A stretch of DNA of 11,980 nt from CAUZEO01 sp963578625 (GTDB lineage Bacteria > Verrucomicrobiota > Kiritimatiellia > SLOV01). Under the pieces are notes generated by a model. It was given only the letters and a program-made list of their open reading frames with translations, was not told the origin of the DNA and searched no databases. The position numbers were made by a program, and so were the translations under genes. Of the stretch, positions 1 to 7,952 are shown one piece after another (position 1 is the first letter of the stretch; each line of letters opens with the position of its first letter). The DNA is taken from contig CAUZEO010000150.1 of assembly GCA_963578625.1 (NCBI GenBank), forward strand, positions 1 through 11,980, read 5' to 3'.

Positions 1-4
1 CCGC

Positions 5-3000
5 CTACTCCAACCATGCCTTTACACGATAAGATCTCACGGGATCACCGGCGGTGTTTGTGTGCAAGACCGGACTGCCGTCACCAACAACATTCGTATA
101 GCCGGGTACAGGCTGCCATGGGCCGGGAGTGAGGTCGGAACAATCCTGCAGATCATAATACCGATCCACTCCTTTATAGCCCGCCCCGTCCGCCGCAACT
201 GTATTATAATGCACCACAACCGTTCCGTTGGATTCGGAAATCTCAATATCGAAACGACTCAAGCTGGTGAGCGGAACGGTACCCAGCACGTATTCTTCCC
301 AATTCAGCAATCCATCGCCGTCATCGTCCCGGATCACATCGGCAACATTGGTGCCGAGACCATACTGCACAAGCCACCAGACCGGTGTGGCATTCGCCGC
401 CAGGTCAGCCGAAAAACCCGCGTCGATCGTGTGATTTGCCGTCACGTTCGTGAACGTGTAGTTGGTGATCGCGCCCATGGATTGGGCGCCGTCAATCACG
501 ATGTCGGCGACATGGTAGTAGTCGGTCGAGATCATATCAAAGTTCATAGCGCCGCCTACATCCACCAGCACCTCGCCGGAAGGATCAATGATGCCGTGGA
601 GGCCGGCAGAGGCAGTGATCTTCTTGAAATCGAGTGTGTTGTAGTTTTCTACCACCAGGTCATCCAGATGGAAGTTTCCTCTGGTGGACAAGCCACTGAA
701 GTAACTGTTGTTGGTATTCGCCGCGGCAAACCAGTCGTAGGTATTCGTAACGGCAACACCGTTCGTCCACAGCCGAAAATGGAAGAAGCCGTTGACATCT
801 CTTTCATAATCCACTTCCAGGGTCAGCCGGATCCATTCATCCGGTCCGACATTCGTCTCCGTCAGTTCTGTCCAGGCGTTCGCAGAAGGCTGGCCCGCAG
901 GATCCGGACAGTGCCACACCAGCAGGCGGCTATTCGTGTTGACGTAAACGCCGAATTGCACATCCGCCTGAAGTTGAGGCGGCAACTCCTGTTCCCAGGG
1001 CTTGCACTCGAACATCATATCGATCCAGATCTTGGTATGCTCCTCGGTATTCTCAAACCGGTTGGTAACCGGTCCATCGATCTCCAACACGAGCTCGTGC
1101 GTCTCCTCCATCAGCGGATACGCGCCGCTATAGGCGCTTGTGTAGTCGTTTGTGACAACCGTAGCATCATGCCTGTCCCCGGCATGCCAGCCCTGCATCC
1201 CGGCAATCCGAGTACCGTCATCGTACTTTTCAAAGGACTCCCGGTAAGGAATCCGGTTCAATGTGTTCGAGCCAATCACCGTAATGGTAACGTAGTCCGT
1301 GAGAGTAAGATTACTGCCGAACGTGGTGGTCAGGGACAGCGTGTAAATTCCCGCCGCCTCGGGAAAGCTTGCCGTGGTATTCGGGGCAGAAGGGTCCCCG
1401 AACGCTACCATTCCGGGCCCCGTGTATTTGGTCCATAGCGTGGCGACCAGTTCTGTCGGAAGTCCATCGCCGTCCACGGTGGCATTCAGCAGCACCGGGT
1501 CCAGAATGGCTAGGGTCTGGTCCTTGGTGTCAATCAAAGCACTAGGCTGATTCGTATACACCGTAATGCCGACTCCCGGCGAAGTGCTGGTCTTGAAATC
1601 GTCCTTCATTTTCGCCGAAAGCGTATACACCCCGGCGTTTGTGATGTTGTCCAGCACCCATTCGTACGGAGCGTCGTACACCACACCGAGACTGTTCGTG
1701 TCCTCGAAGAACTCCACCTCGTGGACAGACCCAACCACTCGGTTGCTGTCAATGGCAACCGTGATTAGAGAAGAAAACGGCAGGATAAGCGACTCCCCTT
1801 CCGCCGGACTGCTTATCGTCACTCTTGCCGGCTCGGAAGCGGTAATGAGAACCGCCGGCGAGATGTTCGTCCCCGCGTCATCCACCAGTCTTGCCATTAG
1901 CGTGTACGTCCCGGCATTTGTTATATGAATATAATCCAGTGTGCATTCGTAAGGGGCATTGGACACCACGCAAATGATGTTCGTGTCCTCGAAAAACTGT
2001 ACTTCATGAACAGAACCGACCAACCGGTTGCTGTTAACGGCCACCTTGATCGTGGTTGAAAACGGAATAAGAAAATCATCGCCGATTTCCGGACTGGTGA
2101 TGCTCACCTTCGGCAACGACAATCCCGGAGATCCGCCGTCACCCGTCGCCATCCAGTTGATATTGTCATTCCCGTAATCCTCCGTTATGATTCGGTGAAG
2201 CGAGGGGCCGTTACCGTCCGCCACAGACGTCCACGGCGCCTTGTCATCATACTCCACGCGTTCCACAAGAATATTCGGAACAAAGGCCGGTTCAGGCTCA
2301 CCCGGCTTAAACAGACGGATACTCTCTCCCGCATTGTCCAGTTGCCCGGAATAGGGCCCATAGATCTCCACGCCGGCAGGCACACTGGTATACACAGAGC
2401 GGAATGTGTTTGCGTCGGTCGGAACGACCAGCACAAAGTTGGTTGCGCCGATCACAACATCTGGAGGAAACATGAAGTCAATTGCGCCGGTGAGTTTCCA
2501 GGTATTTGCCGGATTCTCAGAGTCGGCTAAGTTCACATCACTGCCGGTTATGTTGTACAGCTCGATGAATTCAAAGGACCCGGGCTCTTCGGGATGATAC
2601 ATGACCTCACTGATAACTACCGGGCCAACCAGAGGATATGCATTGACTCCATTCGGCGTCGGCGCGCTCATCGCGGTAAAGTCAACACTGTCGTCGCTCT
2701 TCGTATACCGCCCCAATGTCACATTCCTCTCAGCAGCCCCAAAGTCCTCGGATTCCCTGTATGCCGGCTCAGCCGGCATCCCGTTCGTTCCCGCCGACAG
2801 ATACACGGTATCTCCATGTTCACTCAGCGCAAATCCGTCGGCGCCAAGGGCATGGGTGCCGAAGTTGCTATACTCGGTGAATACGATATAGCCGTTCGCA
2901 GGTAAGATTGTTCCACTGGGAACCGGGAACTTTGTCAGGTTGGTACTGGTGTCACTCAGAAACCAATCACCGATGGCGATCGGGCCGGTGGTGGTGTTGT

Positions 3001-5965
3001 GCAGTTCGATCCAGTCACCGGGATCCTCGTTGTCCTGGTGACTCAGCACCTCGTTGATCACTACGGATCCCGGAGGCGCGAACAGGTCCGGATCCTCCTC
3101 GCCGGGTGAGCCGTTGCGATAGGCGGAATGACGCCATTCAGATTTTCTGTCCAGATCGCCGGATTCCGGAGCAATCACCGTGAGCGAAAAGCCTTCCCCA
3201 TCCGTGCCGGGAAACCACGCGTTATTGTAGGAAAACGAGTTCGTTTGGTTCAGTGAGTTCCGCAGCGTGATCTGCTCTCCGCCATCATCCAGGCCGCCCA
3301 GGTATTTGCCGGCTATGTTGATGCCGGCCCAGTTCGGGTACCGGATCTTGAACGCGGCCAGGTTCCTGACCGCCACAACATAATCACCCGCCGCGAGGTT
3401 GGTTACGCTGCCGTAGGTGAAATCAAACGTGATGCCGCCGATGAATTCGACACCCAGCAGGCTGGTCGTCTCCGTGCCGACATTCTTAAGCTCAATAAAT
3501 TCGAAGTCACTCGCTGTATAACTTGTTTCCGCGCCCATCGGGATTTGCGGATGATACATGATCTCTGTAACGGCTAACGTTGGCGGTGTGATGCGGAACA
3601 CGGCTTCCGTCAGCCCACTCCACGGGATATTAAGGGTAAACGGGTTTTCGGACGGATCTGTATGAACGGTTGTCCATAACCCGTCCCATGCCCGTGCCCG
3701 CACAACGGTGCTCTCCGACAGAGAGAACTGGCCCTCATACACTTGCGCGTTCGGGGCCGGATTTCCATTCGGGTCTCGCGGATCCGATCCATCGACCGTA
3801 TAATAGACCGTGCCGGCAGGAGCGGTAAGGATGAGTGGAAAATCGGTCGTAACAAGCCCGCCGTTCTGATTGAACTCTGCCGCCACGAGAAATTGGCTGT
3901 CTATCCAATCAACTCGATTGGATAACCAGTCCTTCATCCAGTCGACTTCTTTCTGGTACGTGTCTCTATCCGCATAGCCCGGCGCCGCGTACGTGGTCGC
4001 TTGACCGAGGATCGGCCAGCGCATGAAATTACGAGCCTGGGCTTCGTCAACCAGGGCGGCGATATCGTCAATATCCGACATGATGGATTCGGTGGACAAT
4101 TTCCCTCTACGCAGATCGGTCCAGCGATCGATCCTTTGCTGGTAGTAATCAGGATCCTGGTACAGGGTGGGCCACCATTTTATGTAAAACGGGTGCTCAT
4201 AGAAATAGCTGTTCCAGCCTTCAGGGATATGCCCTCCAAATGGCGGTTGGTACCGGTTGCCGAGGGCCGTATTATAGTCCCATACAGGTTCCATGACGAT
4301 CTTGGCGCCACGGTCCTTGAACATGTAGGTGCTCCATCCATCGATGTTCTTTGTCAGCTCAAAGATGATGTCGCGATCAAGAAAAGACCGGACATCGATG
4401 TACTCGCTGTAACCCTTGCCTGTGACCTGATTCGTGAAGGTCGGATCGAACAGGGCCGCCTCAAACTCCGCGATGTAGCCTGTGAGCCACGTTCTTTGCT
4501 GGGGCGTTATCGCACCTTCCCCGGGATCGACATACTGCAGCTTGACGGACGGAAACATCGGCGTGGAGAACCCCGATGCACCGGGATTGTTGCTGTCTCC
4601 CTTGAATATGTATCCGCCTGTAATCTCGGGCTCGGCATTGTCGGTCGGATCAAGCGCAGCGATGTTGACGCGGTTGTTATCACGTTTGATTTTTTCCGCG
4701 AACACATACACGCCCCGGTAGTCGTTTGAAGAAATATTGCTGACGTCAAGCGTGCTGTTGAGGAAAAGCTCAACAAAGAGGGTGCGCGAGGCATAGCGGC
4801 CCATGCGGGCGCTCCATTTGTAGGTGATATAGTTCCGCATCAAGGTTTTATCCATGTACGGCCCGTACAGCACCCAATCCGACTCGGAGGGAAAGCCGAA
4901 TAGCGAAACACTCCGATCCTCATTTTTGTCATCCCATGTTTCCAGGCTATAGCTCTTCTTGAGATTGTATATCCTGGTGGCGTTGCCGCGCACTTTCATT
5001 CCGGCACGGCCGATGAAATCGGCGGATCCTGTAAGGGAGGCGCGGCCTGTAGGGTCTCTATCGATAAAAACCACGTAGGCCGGGCTGATCGGGTATTCCG
5101 CGTGCTGGTCGGTTTGCGAGTCGATATTGTAACCAAATGTATCAGCTACCACGATCGGCAGGGCGGAACTGAAATTCCATACTTCGGCATTCAGGGCAAA
5201 ATAGGCATGGCTGACGGTGGGGCCGGGATCCAGGCCGGCCTCGTAGACCTTTGCCCGGACCTGGGTGGTGATCGTGATTGAGAGTGGGTTGCCACTGGTA
5301 TAGGTGGCTGAAGAGTTTGTGGGGACCGAACCATCGAGCGTATAGCGGATGAGCGCATTTGAAGATTCTGCGGTCAGATAGAGTGAAAAACTGTTCGTAA
5401 ACACACCGCCGGTCCGGGAAAAGTTCACTGCCTCGGCCAAACCGGCCGTGTTCGATAACCCCGGAGTGGGATCCTGGAAATAGCGTTCAACGCCGTTCGT
5501 ATCGAGTCCGTAGGAAACATCAGGCGATTGTTCCGGATACTCCGGCGCGTATTGATGAACGATCGTGGCGCCGTCCGGTTTGACCAGGGCCAGATATTCA
5601 CCGTTTCCGTTGAGTTTGAAATTCGAGTGGAGTTCCGATTGAAGTACGGCATTACTGCCGTCGGCGAAGACAAGCAGGTAGCCGCCGGCGGTGATGCTGG
5701 CACTGGGAAATTGCCATTTCTGCAATTCCTCCGGATTGTCGGTCAGGTACCAGTCCACCAGGTTGGTATGGCTGCCGGTGTCATTATAGATCTCGATCCA
5801 ATCCGAGTAGTCCCCGATTGCATTGATGTACGCCGTGTCATTGATGGCCATAAACTCGTTGATAACCAAACCGGCGCCATACGTGGCGACAGGCAAGTGG
5901 ATCAGGTTCAGGGCAAGGCACCATGCAAACGTGGCTCTTGTTGCGGATCGTGGACTACTTTGCAT
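5..5965 (-). CDS. Very large secreted CotH-kinase / lamin-tail-domain surface protein (1986 aa)
   Basis: Complete gene, ATG at 5965 to TAG at 5-7. Residues 1-30 form a signal peptide (Arg-rich start, hydrophobic stretch FAWCLALNLIHLPVA, cleavage near TYG-A). Domains in order, approximate: lamin-tail domain 32-172; chitobiase/hexosaminidase C-terminal-like domain 187-258 (YTLDGSVPTN); CotH kinase domain 270-687 with MKVRGNATR at 323-331, KKSY just after, and WDYN at 562-565; second chitobiase-C-like domain 692-790 (YYTVDGSDP); three more lamin-tail domains about 794-960, 967-1115 and 1114-1278; two Ig-like repeats 1286-1472; a PKD-like domain to about 1570; a LamG-like jelly roll 1573-1775; an InlB-B-repeat-like segment 1780-1862; a calcium-loop motif DDDGDGLLNWEEY at 1880-1892; and a terminal beta module ending in YRVKAWLE. 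Bacillus CotH is a protein kinase acting on spore-coat proteins. Here the domain sits in an exported mosaic, so kinase activity is inference and an adhesin or surface-matrix role is equally likely. The ribosome site is weak (AAAGGG, about 6 bases before ATG). Probably co-transcribed with the gene ending at 6056. Confidence 0.93.
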   Translation of the reverse strand: MQSSPRSATRATFAWCLALNLIHLPVATYGAGLVINEFMAINDTAYINAIGDYSDWIEIYNDTGSHTNLVDWYLTDNPEELQKWQFPSASITAGGYLLVFADGSNAVLQSELHSNFKLNGNGEYLALVKPDGATIVHQYAPEYPEQSPDVSYGLDTNGVERYFQDPTPGLSNTAGLAEAVNFSRTGGVFTNSFSLYLTAESSNALIRYTLDGSVPTNSSATYTSGNPLSITITTQVRAKVYEAGLDPGPTVSHAYFALNAEVWNFSSALPIVVADTFGYNIDSQTDQHAEYPISPAYVVFIDRDPTGRASLTGSADFIGRAGMKVRGNATRIYNLKKSYSLETWDDKNEDRSVSLFGFPSESDWVLYGPYMDKTLMRNYITYKWSARMGRYASRTLFVELFLNSTLDVSNISSNDYRGVYVFAEKIKRDNNRVNIAALDPTDNAEPEITGGYIFKGDSNNPGASGFSTPMFPSVKLQYVDPGEGAITPQQRTWLTGYIAEFEAALFDPTFTNQVTGKGYSEYIDVRSFLDRDIIFELTKNIDGWSTYMFKDRGAKIVMEPVWDYNTALGNRYQPPFGGHIPEGWNSYFYEHPFYIKWWPTLYQDPDYYQQRIDRWTDLRRGKLSTESIMSDIDDIAALVDEAQARNFMRWPILGQATTYAAPGYADRDTYQKEVDWMKDWLSNRVDWIDSQFLVAAEFNQNGGLVTTDFPLILTAPAGTVYYTVDGSDPRDPNGNPAPNAQVYEGQFSLSESTVVRARAWDGLWTTVHTDPSENPFTLNIPWSGLTEAVFRITPPTLAVTEIMYHPQIPMGAETSYTASDFEFIELKNVGTETTSLLGVEFIGGITFDFTYGSVTNLAAGDYVVAVRNLAAFKIRYPNWAGINIAGKYLGGLDDGGEQITLRNSLNQTNSFSYNNAWFPGTDGEGFSLTVIAPESGDLDRKSEWRHSAYRNGSPGEEDPDLFAPPGSVVINEVLSHQDNEDPGDWIELHNTTTGPIAIGDWFLSDTSTNLTKFPVPSGTILPANGYIVFTEYSNFGTHALGADGFALSEHGDTVYLSAGTNGMPAEPAYRESEDFGAAERNVTLGRYTKSDDSVDFTAMSAPTPNGVNAYPLVGPVVISEVMYHPEEPGSFEFIELYNITGSDVNLADSENPANTWKLTGAIDFMFPPDVVIGATNFVLVVPTDANTFRSVYTSVPAGVEIYGPYSGQLDNAGESIRLFKPGEPEPAFVPNILVERVEYDDKAPWTSVADGNGPSLHRIITEDYGNDNINWMATGDGGSPGLSLPKVSITSPEIGDDFLIPFSTTIKVAVNSNRLVGSVHEVQFFEDTNIICVVSNAPYECTLDYIHITNAGTYTLMARLVDDAGTNISPAVLITASEPARVTISSPAEGESLILPFSSLITVAIDSNRVVGSVHEVEFFEDTNSLGVVYDAPYEWVLDNITNAGVYTLSAKMKDDFKTSTSPGVGITVYTNQPSALIDTKDQTLAILDPVLLNATVDGDGLPTELVATLWTKYTGPGMVAFGDPSAPNTTASFPEAAGIYTLSLTTTFGSNLTLTDYVTITVIGSNTLNRIPYRESFEKYDDGTRIAGMQGWHAGDRHDATVVTNDYTSAYSGAYPLMEETHELVLEIDGPVTNRFENTEEHTKIWIDMMFECKPWEQELPPQLQADVQFGVYVNTNSRLLVWHCPDPAGQPSANAWTELTETNVGPDEWIRLTLEVDYERDVNGFFHFRLWTNGVAVTNTYDWFAAANTNNSYFSGLSTRGNFHLDDLVVENYNTLDFKKITASAGLHGIIDPSGEVLVDVGGAMNFDMISTDYYHVADIVIDGAQSMGAITNYTFTNVTANHTIDAGFSADLAANATPVWWLVQYGLGTNVADVIRDDDGDGLLNWEEYVLGTVPLTSLSRFDIEISESNGTVVVHYNTVAADGAGYKGVDRYYDLQDCSDLTPGPWQPVPGYTNVVGDGSPVLHTNTAGDPVRSYRVKAWLE
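1550..2110 (-). repeat. Tandem Ig-like repeat pair inside the CotH-protein gene
   Basis: Residues 1286-1378 and 1381-1472 align well: NSNRLVGSVHEVQFFEDTN against DSNRVVGSVHEVEFFEDTN, and ITNAGTYTL against ITNAGVYTL. The DNA also matches over long stretches, for example the segments near 1690-1760 and 1980-2045. This points to an internal duplication. The first copy has a two-residue insertion and two Cys not found in the second. Confidence 0.85.
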
Positions 5966-5984
5966 ACAGAACCCTTTGACCCTA

Positions 5985-5999
5985 TACCCAACTTGGGTA
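5985..5999. repeat. 15-base palindrome upstream of the CotH-protein gene
   Basis: TACCCAA, a single C, then TTGGGTA: perfect 7-base arms centred 27 bases before the ATG at 5965. The tiny centre suits a protein-binding site better than an RNA hairpin, although five pairs with a five-base loop could form in RNA. The function is unknown. Confidence 0.6.
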
Positions 6000-6001
6000 C
6001 T

Positions 6002-6026
6002 GCCGGAGCCCCACTGAGGATCCGGC
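6002..6026. repeat. GC-rich inverted repeat between the minus-strand genes
   Basis: Arms GCCGGA (6002-6007) and TCCGGC (6021-6026) are perfect. After one mismatch, two more GC pairs extend the stem, leaving a 7-base loop. It lies about 30 bases past the discoidin gene stop and lacks a trailing T-run. It could be a factor-independent processing or pause site, or chance. Confidence 0.5.
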
Positions 6027-6055
6027 CTGGGATCACAAATCTCCGATTTTTCAGA

Positions 6056-7555
6056 CTAATGGATCAATAAAACTGCGCCCTTGTCAGATTTGGCGGGGGG
6101 CTTGGAAACCCCATAGAAGCGGAACTCGCCCGCTCCGGTGCCCCATGTCGCGCCGTGGTTGCTCAGCACCGAGAGCAAGACGTACTGTGCATCGGCGCCA
6201 TCCAGTTCCACGAACTCATCCACGCTGTACGGATCAACCGTGCCGGGATTCATTTCGACAATTCCGTCGCCGGTGTTCCATGCTACACTCGTCCAGTCAT
6301 TCCGGTCGCCGCTATTGACCGTGCCGACCAGGATTTCGACCTCTTTGATTCCTGTGTCCATCCATGGGGGGCCGGAGGCCATTGCGCTGTAGATGTGCAG
6401 CTCGTCCAGCTCGTAGACCTGGTCGAACGTGAACAGCAGTGTCAGGATGGTGCCCGTCGGTGCAGCTGCATGGAGATTCGTCCCGTATTTGGCCGGCGTG
6501 ACGGCCATCCAGTGCGTGTCATCCGACTCGTTACCGGTAAAATTCCAGTTGTTCGAAATGTGTTTTCCTTCGTCTGTAGGGTCACCGCTCGAACCGCCTC
6601 CCACCACGCCGTTCCCGTTGATGGCAAAGACCGCTTCGCCCGCCCAGGCACCGCCGGACGGAATGGCTCGCTCATCGCTGGCTTCGATACTGACCGCGCT
6701 GGTGGTGTCCCACCCAGATCCCGTATCGCCGATGAATCCTCGCGATTCAGCGACCATGCACGTTCCGTCTCGGAAGCAGCACGCTTCGGGAGGCTGGGGA
6801 CAGATCGTCAGGAAGCATTCGGTGTTCGTCCCCTGCGGCGTGCCCATGGCGTTGATGCAATCCATCGCGGCCATGTTGGCACAACTACGGTTGTTGAAAC
6901 AACAGGCTTCTGTGACGGCGTTGCCCAGTCCCGTCGGATCCCCGTATATACGCACTTCGCTCAGGGCGGCATCCGTGTTGGGATCCAACTCAGGACGGAG
7001 GTCATCCCACCAACTCTGGTCCGGCCAATCGCCGGTCGTGATGCGAACGAAGCGTCCGGTCAACCCGGTCAAGTCGACATCCAGCGACGGGGGTGTGGGG
7101 GCGGCCCCCGCCCCCGGAGCGGCGGGCATTTCCCCACTGAAGGCCACGGTGGAATCTCCTCCGAACTCCCGCACCTCAACGGTAATCTCCTGCATTCCCT
7201 GGATGTACCAGGCGGGAAAGTTGTAGCTCCAGATCACCACGTTGGTCAGCTCATGACTCTCTCCCAGGTCGTATTCGACCCAATGCGGAGGAGGCGTGGA
7301 GTTAGTCGAGGAATTTGCATTATTTTTCAGAAGACCCATTTTCACAAACGTTGGATCGTCAAAGTCATGCACATCATTCGTCGCGTTGGCCGATCCCGAA
7401 TCACCCGACATTCCGGAATCGTCGTAGGTATAGATCATCTGAAACTCCCCATGTTCTCCGGAAGACGTATGGGTTGCAATGGGAAGGCGCTGGGCCGACG
7501 CGGAAAATGCGCCGGTGGTCGAAATGATGGAAAGGATCAGGGTTAGCCGTTTCAT
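6056..7555 (-). CDS. Secreted protein with two discoidin-like domains and a Cys-rich EACC linker (499 aa)
   Basis: The start is ATG at 7555 rather than a codon further upstream. It is preceded by AAAAGGAGA with 5 bases of spacing, and it opens a classic signal peptide: MKR, hydrophobic LTLILSIIS, cleavage after ASA at residue 21. Residues about 25-205 form a galactose-binding-fold domain resembling discoidin / F5/8 type C, with VEYDLGESHELTNVVIWSYN and a closing strand SEVRIYG. Residues 216-266 hold a Cys-rich segment with Cys 218, 219, 225, 233, 247 and 252, then a second start of the same motif (Cys 259, 260, 266) that breaks off. Residues about 270-488 form a second, divergent discoidin-like domain (FDQVYELDELHIYS, closing with EFRFYG). 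The last 11 residues are a short polar tail with no visible anchor or sorting signal. Such domains bind carbohydrate or surface ligands in known families; the ligand here is unknown. No enzyme domain is seen. It is the likely first gene of a two-gene minus-strand unit. Confidence 0.91.
   Translation of the reverse strand: MKRLTLILSIISTTGAFSASAQRLPIATHTSSGEHGEFQMIYTYDDSGMSGDSGSANATNDVHDFDDPTFVKMGLLKNNANSSTNSTPPPHWVEYDLGESHELTNVVIWSYNFPAWYIQGMQEITVEVREFGGDSTVAFSGEMPAAPGAGAAPTPPSLDVDLTGLTGRFVRITTGDWPDQSWWDDLRPELDPNTDAALSEVRIYGDPTGLGNAVTEACCFNNRSCANMAAMDCINAMGTPQGTNTECFLTICPQPPEACCFRDGTCMVAESRGFIGDTGSGWDTTSAVSIEASDERAIPSGGAWAGEAVFAINGNGVVGGGSSGDPTDEGKHISNNWNFTGNESDDTHWMAVTPAKYGTNLHAAAPTGTILTLLFTFDQVYELDELHIYSAMASGPPWMDTGIKEVEILVGTVNSGDRNDWTSVAWNTGDGIVEMNPGTVDPYSVDEFVELDGADAQYVLLSVLSNHGATWGTGAGEFRFYGVSKPPAKSDKGAVLLIH
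6758..6910 (-). repeat. Cys-rich EACC motif: one full copy and one truncated copy in the discoidin gene
   Basis: The coding segment gives EACCFNNRSC, then Cys 233, 247 and 252, followed directly by EACCFRDGTC. The spacing Cys-Cys, 5 residues, Cys, 7 residues, Cys, 13 residues, Cys, 4 residues, Cys fits the Cys motif seen repeatedly in planctomycete-type secreted proteins. The second copy stops after its third Cys and runs straight into the second discoidin-like domain. Confidence 0.75.
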
Positions 7556-7560
7556 GGGAT

Positions 7561-7569
7561 TCTCCTTTT
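7561..7569 (-). promoter_or_regulatory. Ribosome binding site deciding the start of the discoidin-domain gene
   Basis: Read on the minus strand, AAAAGGAGA lies 5 bases before the ATG at 7555. It is the strongest Shine-Dalgarno match in the window, and it rules out the in-frame ATG at 7609, which would place a charged stretch before the signal peptide. Confidence 0.85.
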
Positions 7570-7575
7570 CGTTCC

Positions 7576-7594
7576 GCCGTCCCCGAGGAACGGC
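7576..7594. repeat. GC-rich hairpin in the leader of the discoidin gene
   Basis: GCCGTCCC, loop CGA, GGAACGGC: eight-base arms with one mismatch, ending 6 bases before the AAAAGGAGA ribosome site. In the mRNA it could form a small stem next to the site of translation start. Alternatively it could be a copy of a dispersed short palindrome; only one copy is seen in this window. Confidence 0.55.
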
Positions 7595-7669
7595 TGTTCC
7601 TGCAGTCAATCAACACGTTTCAGGCACCCGGAGATGCCCCGGTGACATCTCATGCAATTTGTTGAAGGG

Positions 7670-7688
7670 CAACGCCCCACTGGCGTTG
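7670..7688. repeat. Perfect 7-base-arm inverted repeat in the divergent spacer
   Basis: CAACGCC, loop CCACT, GGCGTTG. The stem is GC-rich with no mismatch and no flanking T-run on either strand, so it is not a standard terminator. It lies 115-133 bases upstream of the discoidin gene start. Confidence 0.55.
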
Positions 7689-7952
7689 GACAACAACGTC
7701 ATCCCCGCAAACACACAACAACTGATCCCTGGAACCAATACACTCATGAGCACTTTCCCTCTAGCTATACACATACGGATCTTGTTTCCGGGAAGGGGTG
7801 AGACCAAGTCAAAAAATGAGAATTTTCGAATTTCCCAGGAGGGGATCACACACCACAGATTGTACAGAAGGTTAAGGGGCAAATATTCATCTGATTACGA
7901 TTGCCGTCATTTCCAGGGTGATATGGAAGGGAACCGGTCGGAAACGCATCTG

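Larger units (their letters stand above)
5966..6055 (-). other. Short gap between the two minus-strand genes
   Basis: These 90 bases separate the TAG of the discoidin gene from the ATG of the CotH gene. They contain two inverted repeats (5985-5999 and 6002-6026) and a small AT-rich one (AAATC at 6037-6041, GATTT at 6045-6049). No hairpin is followed by a run of T on the minus strand, so I see no standard intrinsic terminator and read-through transcription is plausible. Confidence 0.6.

Noticed and set aside
62..1438. Long plus-strand open frame (458 codons) opposite the end of the CotH gene
   Set aside because: Antisense to a protein with clear domains across the same span. Its translation is rich in Arg, His and Val with no recognisable domain, as expected for a shadow frame in GC-rich DNA.
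4001..4729. Plus-strand open frame of 242 codons opposite the CotH kinase domain
   Set aside because: It lies entirely across the conserved kinase-domain coding sequence and has no domain or ribosome site of its own.
6002..6026. Intrinsic terminator after the discoidin gene
   Set aside because: The stem is GC-rich, but on the minus strand it is followed by AGTACCC rather than a T-run.
6155..7546. Plus-strand open frame of 463 codons opposite the discoidin gene
   Set aside because: The minus-strand frame has a signal peptide, a strong ribosome site and recognisable domains. The opposite frame shows none of these.
7556..7609. Upstream in-frame ATG at 7609 as start of the discoidin gene
   Set aside because: It would add 18 charged residues before the signal peptide, has no good ribosome site, and crosses the hairpin at 7576-7594. 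ATG 7555 has AAAAGGAGA at ideal spacing.
7860..7889. TTGTAC with TATTCA at 18 bases as promoter for the hydrolase gene
   Set aside because: Each box matches consensus at only about three of six positions, which is expected by chance.
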